Positions 58,093-64,000 of a stretch of 64,000 bases of DNA are shown here, piece after piece. The stretch's first letter is position 1, and every line of letters begins with the position of its first letter. Under the pieces are notes generated by a model. That model saw only the letters and a list, made by a program, of their open reading frames with translations. It ran no database searches and was not told the DNA's origin. The stretch comes from Stenotrophomonas maltophilia (lineage in GTDB: Bacteria; Pseudomonadota; Gammaproteobacteria; Xanthomonadales; Xanthomonadaceae). Location: assembly GCF_039555535.1 (NCBI RefSeq), contig NZ_CP154630.1, positions 4,601,001 through 4,665,000 of the forward strand, in the 5' to 3' direction. A program made the translations under genes and the position numbers.

Positions 58093-59273
58093 CGGCGCTC
58101 CAGCGCCAGTACGGCATTGCTGCCGCCGAAGGCGAACGAATTGCTCAGCACCCGCCGCGGCGGCTGTGCCAGGCACGTGGCGGGTGCGACCAGCGTCAGC
58201 GTCGGCAGCGCGGGATCGGCCACGCCGTCCCACCAGTGCGGCGGCAGCTGCTGCTGCGGATTCTCGGCCAGCAGGATCCAGCACAGTGCGGCTTCGATCG
58301 CGCCTGACGCGCCCAGCGTATGGCCGGTCAGCGGCTTGGTCGAACTGGCCGGAACGCCGTTGCCCAGCACCTGCGAAACCGCAAGGCTTTCCATCGCATC
58401 GTTGTGCCCGGTGGCGGTGCCATGCAGGTTCACGTAGTCCACTTCATCGGTGGCCCAGCCGGCGCGCTGCAGCGCCTGCTGCAGGGCATCGATGGCGCCC
58501 AGGCCCTGCGGATCGGGCGCCGACATGTGGTGGGCGTCGGCCGATTCGCCCCACCCGGCCAGGCACACCGGACCCGGCTCGCGGGTGAGCAGGAACAGTG
58601 CCGCGCCTTCGCCGATGTTGATGCCGGCGCGGTGCTGCGAGAACGGGTTGCAACGCGACGCCGACACCGATTCCAGCGCGCTGAAGCCAGCCACGGTGAA
58701 GCGGCACAGCGAGTCGGCACCGCCGGCGATGACCGCATCGACGATGCCGGCGCGCAGCATGCGCGCGGCCGACATCAGCGCCTTGGCGCTGGACGAGCAG
58801 GCAGTGGACAGGGTCCAGGCCGGCCCCTGCGCGCCACTGCGCTGGCGCACGAACTGCGCGGCGGTGCCCATTTCCTGCTGGGCGTAGTCGAACCCCGGCG
58901 GCCACTGGCCCTGTTCGGCGTGGGTGCGCAGCGCCTGCTCGGATTCACCGATGCCCGAAGTGCTGGTGCCCAGCACCACCGCCACGCGCTCGGCACCGTG
59001 GCGGGCGATGGCGGCGCTTACCGCCGGCGCGATCTGCACCAGGGCCACCTCCAGCAGCGCGTTGTTGCGCCCGCGCAGGGCGGCCGGCAGGTCCTCCAGC
59101 GCCGGCAGCGGCGTGCGCACTTCGCCCAGCGCCAGGGTGCGCCCCGGCAGCAGGTGGTCGTTGTCGCTGAGCCCGCCCGGCACGTCGGCGAACATCGCCG
59201 ACGCCACCGCGGCGCGGCCCTCGCCGAGCGCGCAGACCACGCCCAGGTCGTTCAGGTAGATCGGTGCACTCAT
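58089..59273 (-). CDS. apeO: Beta-ketoacyl-ACP synthase of the aryl-polyene operon (ApeO position)
   Basis: 394 residues from ATG 59273 (MSAPIYLNDLGVVCALGEG). KAS catalytic residues: Cys in TLSTACSSSAKALMSAARML, His in NLHGTATGHNDAMES, His in TKPLTGHTLGASGA, and the final SNSFAFGGSNAVLALERR. It elongates the polyene chain. The start overlaps the lipoprotein gene by four bases. Symbol by gene order relative to the E. coli ape cluster. Confidence 0.88.
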   Translation of the reverse strand: MSAPIYLNDLGVVCALGEGRAAVASAMFADVPGGLSDNDHLLPGRTLALGEVRTPLPALEDLPAALRGRNNALLEVALVQIAPAVSAAIARHGAERVAVVLGTSTSGIGESEQALRTHAEQGQWPPGFDYAQQEMGTAAQFVRQRSGAQGPAWTLSTACSSSAKALMSAARMLRAGIVDAVIAGGADSLCRFTVAGFSALESVSASRCNPFSQHRAGINIGEGAALFLLTREPGPVCLAGWGESADAHHMSAPDPQGLGAIDALQQALQRAGWATDEVDYVNLHGTATGHNDAMESLAVSQVLGNGVPASSTKPLTGHTLGASGAIEAALCWILLAENPQQQLPPHWWDGVADPALPTLTLVAPATCLAQPPRRVLSNSFAFGGSNAVLALERR

Positions 59274-59827
59274 CGGTCCTGCCCGGCCATGTCGATCGAT
59301 TCGATGCGCAGTGCATAGCCTTCGGCGCGGTTCTCCAGCTGCACGCTGCCATCGTCCAGCCGTTGCAGCTGCAGCCACACCACGCCATCGCGCGACAGGC
59401 TGCGCTGCTGGCCGTCGTCGCTGACCTGCCAGCCGGCCGGTAGCGCGGCAGCGATGGCGGCGGTCGGCCACAGCGCGAACTGCAGGTCATCCAGCACACG
59501 CTCGGCACGCACCTGCGGCGGCAACCACGGCGCACGCTGCTGGGTCAGCTGTCGGCCGTCCCATTGCAGGCGCACGCCGGTCTGGCCCATCGCCTGCACC
59601 GCCAGCTGTACCTGCTGGGTGTCGGCTTCCAGCAGCGCATCGAGGTCGCGCTCGTGGCTGCCGAAGCGGAAGTGCAGCTGCTGCTGCAGCGCCAGCGGCG
59701 CCGGCAGGCTGGTCGGCGACAGGCGCAGCGGCGGCAGCTCCACCTGTGGCTTGGGCATGCGCCCGGCACAGGCGGCCAGCAGCAGGCACAGCAGCAGGGC
59801 CGCAGTACGGAAGATCAGGCGCTGCAC
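59270..59827 (-). CDS. DUF3261-type lipoprotein of the aryl-polyene operon
   Basis: 185 residues with lipobox LLLAAC (Cys20), then an all-beta region with LQWDGRQLTQQRAPWLPPQVRAERVLDDLQFALWP, the typical DUF3261 segment. Outer-membrane or periplasmic lipoprotein found in aryl-polyene clusters, likely in transport or assembly of the pigment with LolA-like protein and the MMPL exporter. It overlaps the flavoprotein gene by 13 bases. Confidence 0.82.
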   Translation of the reverse strand: MQRLIFRTAALLLCLLLAACAGRMPKPQVELPPLRLSPTSLPAPLALQQQLHFRFGSHERDLDALLEADTQQVQLAVQAMGQTGVRLQWDGRQLTQQRAPWLPPQVRAERVLDDLQFALWPTAAIAAALPAGWQVSDDGQQRSLSRDGVVWLQLQRLDDGSVQLENRAEGYALRIESIDMAGQDR

Positions 59828-61065
59828 AGTTCCTCCAGCACGCGCATGCGGCGGCCACTCTCGTCGGCCACATACGGGTTGTTGGTGTCCCAGGCGTATC
59901 CGGCCAGGATGGAACTGATCATGTTGCGTACTTCCGGCTGCTGCTGCGGGTGGTAGATGATCTTCTGGAAGCCGCCCTGGTACCAGCTTTCCACGAAGCG
60001 ACGGAAGGTCTTCACGCCCGCGCGCAGCGGCCTGGAGAACTCCGCCTCCCAGTCCACGGTTTCACCGGCATAGCGGCGCTTGAGGCACTCGCTGGCCAGC
60101 TGCGCGGACTTGAAGGCAATGGTCACGCCGGACGAGAACACCGGGTCGAGGAACTCGCCGGCGTTGCCCAGCAGCGCATAGCCCGGGCCCCACAGCGAGC
60201 TGACATTGGCCGAGTAGCCGGTGATGCGGCGCACCGGCAGCACCGCCCATTCGGCATTGGCCAGCAGCCCGGTCAGGTTGGGGTCCTCGCCGACGATGGC
60301 CTGCAGCTTCTGCAGGTCGTCGCCTTGGTAGCGCTCGAAGAACGACGGCTCGGCGACCACGCCCAGCGAGCAGCAGCCGTTGGAGAACGGAATCGTCCAG
60401 TACCAGACGTCGATGTGCTCGGGGTGGGTGGTGATCAGGATCTTGTTGCGGTCGAAGTCCGCTTCGGCCGGGATGTTGTCGCGCACGTGGCAGAAGATCG
60501 CGCCGCGCACCGGGAAGTTGGACGGCGACTCCAGCTGCAGCAGGCGCGGCAGCAGGCGCGCAAAGCCGGAGGCATCGAGGATGAAGTCGGCTTCGATGCG
60601 GTATTCGCTGCCATCCGGGCGGCGCACGTTCACCGCCGGCTGTTCACCGGGTTCGACCGACAGCACTTCATCACCGAAGCGCAGCGTGGTTCCCATGCGC
60701 TCGGCGCCGCGTGCCAGCACGTTGTCGAAGTCGGCGCGCTGCACCTGGTAGGTGGTGCCCCAGCCCGGCGAGAACTTCTTCCGGAAATCGAAGGCGGTAC
60801 GTGCTTCACCGTGCACGAAAGCCGCGCCGTTCTTGTACTGGAAACCGGCCTCGACCACGTCCTGCAGCAGCCCGGCCGCTTCGATGTACTCCATGCTCTG
60901 CGGCAGCAGGCTTTCGCCGATGGAGAAGCGCGGGAACTGCTGGCGCTCCAGCATCAGCACCTGGCGGCCCTGCTGGCGCAGCATCGCCGCGGCGACGGAG
61001 CCGGCCGGGCCCGCGCCGATGATCAGGATTTCAGTGCGTTCGACAGCATCCACAGCAGTACTCAT
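59815..61065 (-). CDS. FAD-dependent halogenase/monooxygenase-like protein of the pigment operon
   Basis: 416 residues. FAD-binding GxGxxG in EILIIGAGPAGSVAAAMLRQQGRQVLMLERQQFPRFSIGESLLP, ILDASGFARLLPRLL and VWYWTIPFSNGCCSLGVV. The last resembles the WxWxIP element of flavin-dependent halogenases. Xanthomonadins are brominated aryl polyenes, and clusters of this family carry such an enzyme, so halogenation is plausible. Hydroxylation is also possible. Not part of the E. coli cluster core. Overlaps the lipoprotein gene. Confidence 0.82.
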   Translation of the reverse strand: MSTAVDAVERTEILIIGAGPAGSVAAAMLRQQGRQVLMLERQQFPRFSIGESLLPQSMEYIEAAGLLQDVVEAGFQYKNGAAFVHGEARTAFDFRKKFSPGWGTTYQVQRADFDNVLARGAERMGTTLRFGDEVLSVEPGEQPAVNVRRPDGSEYRIEADFILDASGFARLLPRLLQLESPSNFPVRGAIFCHVRDNIPAEADFDRNKILITTHPEHIDVWYWTIPFSNGCCSLGVVAEPSFFERYQGDDLQKLQAIVGEDPNLTGLLANAEWAVLPVRRITGYSANVSSLWGPGYALLGNAGEFLDPVFSSGVTIAFKSAQLASECLKRRYAGETVDWEAEFSRPLRAGVKTFRRFVESWYQGGFQKIIYHPQQQPEVRNMISSILAGYAWDTNNPYVADESGRRMRVLEELCSA

Positions 61066-61118
61066 CGGGGCGTCCTTGTTGCTCGATCAGAGGGAAAGAA
61101 GAAAAGCGGAAGGCGGGC

Positions 61119-63488
61119 TCAGGCTGGCGGCAGATCGTGCGGCGGCGGCCGGAACAGCGGCGAGATCAGCCAGACCAGACCGATGCCGAACAGCAGGGTC
61201 AGGCCGAACGCGCGCAGCGCCGGGGTCTGCGACAGGCCCAGCAGGCCGAACGACAGCCAGGTGCTGGCCGCGCCCACGCACACCGCCAGCCATGCACTGG
61301 CATCGCCACGGTGCTCGATCAGGAAGATGCCGTAGTCGATGCCCATGCCCAGCAGCAGCATCAGCGCCAGTACGTTGAACAGCTGCAGCGGCTGGCCGAA
61401 CAGGCCCAGCAGCCCAAGGGTCAGCGCGCCGGCAATCAGGGTCGGGGCAAACACGCGCCAGGCCTGGCGGCGGTAGCGCAGCCACAGCGCACCGAACACC
61501 AGTGCAATGCCGACCAGCAGCAGCCCGCCCATCAGCTTGCGGTAGTGGCCCAGCAGCTTGGAGAAATCAGAGGTGCGGTCTACCCAGCGCACGCCGGGCA
61601 GGCCTTCGGCGGCACCTTCCAGCGTGGCCAGGGCATCGGCGCGCGACAGGTCATCAACCATCACCACGCTGATCATCTGCCCACCGACCTCACCCACCCA
61701 CAGGTGGCGGAACGGCTGCGACGCCGGCGAGGCAAGGAAGGCCTCGGCAGTAAGCGGCGCAGCCGCGAACTGCGGTCGCTGCAGCGGCTCGCCCACCGCC
61801 TCGGACACGGCATCCAGCACGCCCGGTTCCACCTTCGCGGTCAGCGCCGCATCGGCCTGCTGGCGCGCGGGCGACGGCAACCAGTCGCTGATCGCGCGGT
61901 AGCCGCCGATGCGTTTGTCGTCAGCCAGTGCACGCAGGCGTTCGGTCAATGCCTCTTCGCGCTGCAGCAGCTGCGCCGCATCGGCGCCCTGCACCAGGTA
62001 GAACTGCGCCGGGCTGGGCATGCCCAGCAGCTGGCTCAGGCGGATCTGCTGGGCCATCAGCGCCGGCGGCGACGACTGCAGGCTGCGCAGGTCGTCGTTG
62101 CTCTGCAGGCGCGCGATGCCCACTGCGGACAGCGCCAGCGCAGCCACCACGAAGATCGCCACCGGACGGCGGCCGTGCAGGCGCGGGAATCGCTCCAGCG
62201 TATTGCCCAGCCACTGCGAGAAACGGGTCTGGCGGATCTCGCCGCCATCCAGCCACGGGAACCAGAAGATCACCGTGAGAAAGGCGGCGGCCAGGCCGAC
62301 CACCGAGAACAGCGCCATCTGGCGCAGGCCCGGGAACGGCGCCAGGCCCAGCGCCAGATAGGCCAGCGCGCTGGTCAGCAGGGCCAGCCACAGGCCCGGC
62401 AACAGGTGCCGCAGCAGTTTCCAGCGGCGATCGGCCGGCTCGGCCTGGCGCGAGGCGAACCAGTGGATGCCGTAGTCCTCGGCCACGCCCACCAGCGACG
62501 CGCCGAACACCAGGGTCAGCACGTGCACCTTGCCGAACACCAGCACGGTGACCGCCAGCGCCACGCCGCAGCCGATCAGCAGCGAGGCGGCCACCAGCAG
62601 GATCGGGCGCAGCGAACGGAACGCCAGCCACACCAGCAGCAGCACCGCGGCCAGCGAGCCCCAGCCGATGGTGTTGATCTCCCGGTTGGCCTGTACGGCA
62701 GCGGCTTCGGCGTGCAACGGCACGCCGGCATGCAGGATTTCCAGCTCCGGCGCGACCGCCTTGGCCGCCTTCCCGGCACGTTCCAGCAGGCCATCAAGAT
62801 GGCGCTCGCCATCAAGCTGGAACGCCGAACCCGGCGTATCGAACTGCAGCGCCGCCCAATGCTTGCCCTCGGCCTCGAGCAGGCCGTCATCGCCCAGGCG
62901 CAGGCCCGACCCCTGCGCCTGCTGCTGCCACCACTGCGGCCACAGCGACAGCGGGTCCTGCCGCCAGTCGGTCAGGCGCGGCGCGCCCATCGGGCCGTAC
63001 AGCGCAGCCAGTGCCTGCTCGGCCAGTGCCCCGGTTTCGCTGTTCTGCAGCTGGTTGCGCTGGCTGGGAGTCAGCAGGCGATCGCGGTACGGCGCGTAGA
63101 ACGCGCGCGCCTCATCGAACCAGCCCTCGATGGACCCGCTGGGCACCAGCAACGCGCTGTCGGCATCGGCAGCCATCGCCGCGGCGAACGCCGCCTGCGC
63201 GCGCTTGGCGGCGGTGCCATCCTGGCTGCCGAGCAGCACCACCACCTGCCGCGAACTGCCATCGGCGATGCGCCGGGTGACATCGCTCAACAGGCGGTCA
63301 TGCGCATCCTGCGGCAGCAGCGCGAGGATGTCGGTGTCGATCCGCGACTGCTGGCTCCACAGGTGCCACTGCTGCGCGCCCAGCGCCAGCAGCAGCACCA
63401 GCCAGGCGATGCCCAGCCAGTGCCACCAGCGCCGCAACCGGTCCGGCGCGTTCAACGCCACGGCGTCACTCAAAGCGGCGTGCCTCAT
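61119..63488 (-). CDS. MMPL/RND-type exporter of the aryl-polyene operon
   Basis: 789 residues with about 12 membrane helices in two halves (helix 1 at 24-44; GSLAAVLLLVWLAFRSLRP... ; GVAEDYGIHWFASRQAEP is the conserved acidic/Tyr region of MMPL proteins; second half GMGIDYGIFLIEHRGDASAW). Two large periplasmic loops are mixed alpha/beta. It probably moves the aryl-polyene lipid to the outer membrane. It overlaps the LolA-like gene by 23 bases. Confidence 0.9.
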   Translation of the reverse strand: MRHAALSDAVALNAPDRLRRWWHWLGIAWLVLLLALGAQQWHLWSQQSRIDTDILALLPQDAHDRLLSDVTRRIADGSSRQVVVLLGSQDGTAAKRAQAAFAAAMAADADSALLVPSGSIEGWFDEARAFYAPYRDRLLTPSQRNQLQNSETGALAEQALAALYGPMGAPRLTDWRQDPLSLWPQWWQQQAQGSGLRLGDDGLLEAEGKHWAALQFDTPGSAFQLDGERHLDGLLERAGKAAKAVAPELEILHAGVPLHAEAAAVQANREINTIGWGSLAAVLLLVWLAFRSLRPILLVAASLLIGCGVALAVTVLVFGKVHVLTLVFGASLVGVAEDYGIHWFASRQAEPADRRWKLLRHLLPGLWLALLTSALAYLALGLAPFPGLRQMALFSVVGLAAAFLTVIFWFPWLDGGEIRQTRFSQWLGNTLERFPRLHGRRPVAIFVVAALALSAVGIARLQSNDDLRSLQSSPPALMAQQIRLSQLLGMPSPAQFYLVQGADAAQLLQREEALTERLRALADDKRIGGYRAISDWLPSPARQQADAALTAKVEPGVLDAVSEAVGEPLQRPQFAAAPLTAEAFLASPASQPFRHLWVGEVGGQMISVVMVDDLSRADALATLEGAAEGLPGVRWVDRTSDFSKLLGHYRKLMGGLLLVGIALVFGALWLRYRRQAWRVFAPTLIAGALTLGLLGLFGQPLQLFNVLALMLLLGMGIDYGIFLIEHRGDASAWLAVCVGAASTWLSFGLLGLSQTPALRAFGLTLLFGIGLVWLISPLFRPPPHDLPPA

Positions 63489-64000
63489 CGGGGTTCAACG
63501 TGGCCGGGGCCTCGCTCAACGCGCTGAACTGGATCTGCGTGCGGTCCTTGTTGGCCTCGACGATCTCCACCTGGCGCACATAGCGGTCACCCTGCAAGGT
63601 CAGCGATTCGAAGGCCTTGGCCAGCATTGCCGACTTCGGTGTCAGGCGCAGGCGCCAGCCCTGCCCTTCGCGGCTGGCAGCAACATTGAACTGGCTGGAC
63701 AGCGCCTGCACGTCGCCGCTCATCAGCGCGAACATGATCGCGTTGACCGAGCGCATCGCCGGCTGCTGCCGCGCGTCGAGCTCGACGCGGGTGCTGCCAT
63801 CGCGCTGGCGGCTGAGGATGCGGTCGGCAGTGACCACCACTTCAGAAGGGAAGGGCTTGAGCGTGGTCCAGATCACGCCGTGCTGGCGCGCGACCACGAA
63901 CCGGCCCTGCGAGCGCAGTGGGTTCTTGAAGCCGCTGACCTGTTTTCCCTGGCTGAACTGGCCACGCAGCACGTCGGGCCGCGCCACCGCCTGGGTGATC
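63466..64000 (-). CDS. LolA-like outer-membrane carrier protein of the pigment operon (5' end outside window)
   Basis: The visible part starts in-frame with I-T-Q-A-V-A-R-P-D at the right edge and lacks its signal peptide. VLRGQFSQGKQVSGFKNPLRSQGRFVVARQHGVIW is the LolA family start (F-x-Q-x-K/R...L-x-S-x-G-x-F). The remainder forms the half-barrel (RVELDARQQPAMRSVNAIMFALMSGDV). It carries a lipid across the periplasm. The rest of the operon (ACPs, acyl-ACP ligase, acyltransferase) should lie further right. Confidence 0.85.
   Translation of the reverse strand, partial: ITQAVARPDVLRGQFSQGKQVSGFKNPLRSQGRFVVARQHGVIWTTLKPFPSEVVVTADRILSRQRDGSTRVELDARQQPAMRSVNAIMFALMSGDVQALSSQFNVAASREGQGWRLRLTPKSAMLAKAFESLTLQGDRYVRQVEIVEANKDRTQIQFSALSEAPATLNPDEARRFE

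Noticed and set aside
61137..63527. 796-codon plus-strand frame opposite the MMPL exporter
   Set aside because: Gln/Arg/His-rich shadow of a membrane protein gene; no start signal or domain.

Overview
High-GC gammaproteobacterial chromosome segment, almost certainly Stenotrophomonas (S. maltophilia complex) or a close relative in the Xanthomonadaceae. The basis is gene content (S9B dipeptidyl peptidase, aryl-polyene/xanthomonadin-type cluster, tandem secreted chitin-type LPMOs, Rrf2/thioredoxin-reductase pair) and many short GTAG-initiated palindromes between genes that match the SMAG repeat family described in S. maltophilia. No prophage, insertion sequence, CRISPR array or replication origin was seen.

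Layout. 0-9 kb: end of an exported protein gene, DUF885 metallopeptidase, Coa1-like protein, dipeptidyl peptidase IV, Nu-class GST, UPF0114 membrane protein, TonB-C-domain lipoprotein, AraC regulator. 9-14 kb: hydrolase lipoprotein plus NatAB-like ABC exporter operon, membrane diguanylate cyclase, DUF1203. 14-17.3 kb: two tandem AA10 lytic polysaccharide monooxygenases with chitin-binding tails. 17-30 kb: mostly housekeeping genes (ferredoxin reductase, YadGH-type ABC exporter, PanE-family reductase, SDR, TatD, HrpB, RluE, exported methyltransferase, aldo/keto reductase). 30-33.5 kb: a 1.07-kb protein-poor region with an attenuator-like element, a perfect operator-like palindrome, two non-canonical tRNA-like RNAs and a strongly folded leader, followed by a slipin (SPFH) gene and the RNA ligase gene rtcB. 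33.5-44.5 kb: redox flavoprotein/Rrf2 pair, chemoreceptor, LysR/MFS/DkgB locus, a hybrid histidine kinase/Hpt pair and a YdcF-family gene (kinase and YdcF both broken), alpha/beta hydrolase. 44.5-55.6 kb: YbjQ, Pat-like acyl-CoA synthetase/acetyltransferase, MgtE, Kef-type antiporter, a very large ankyrin-repeat membrane protein, YcgL, small exported protein. 55.7-64 kb: minus-strand aryl-polyene pigment operon with overlapping genes (LolA-like, MMPL exporter, halogenase-like flavoprotein, DUF3261 lipoprotein, KS, DH, KR, KS), cut by the right edge of the window.

Points of most interest: (1) the tRNA-like RNA / slipin / RtcB locus, a candidate RNA-repair system; (2) three reading frames broken by single lesions (kinase amber codon, YdcF and terminal ketosynthase frameshifts), either recent decay or assembly errors; (3) SMAG palindromes whose GTAG supplies the TAG stop codon of four genes; (4) a second intergenic palindrome family of the form GGGGTCAGA...TCYGACCCC with five copies; (5) a perfect stem next to the mgtE start that contains the ribosome-binding site. 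Functions come from reading the translated sequence; no database search or folding program was run.
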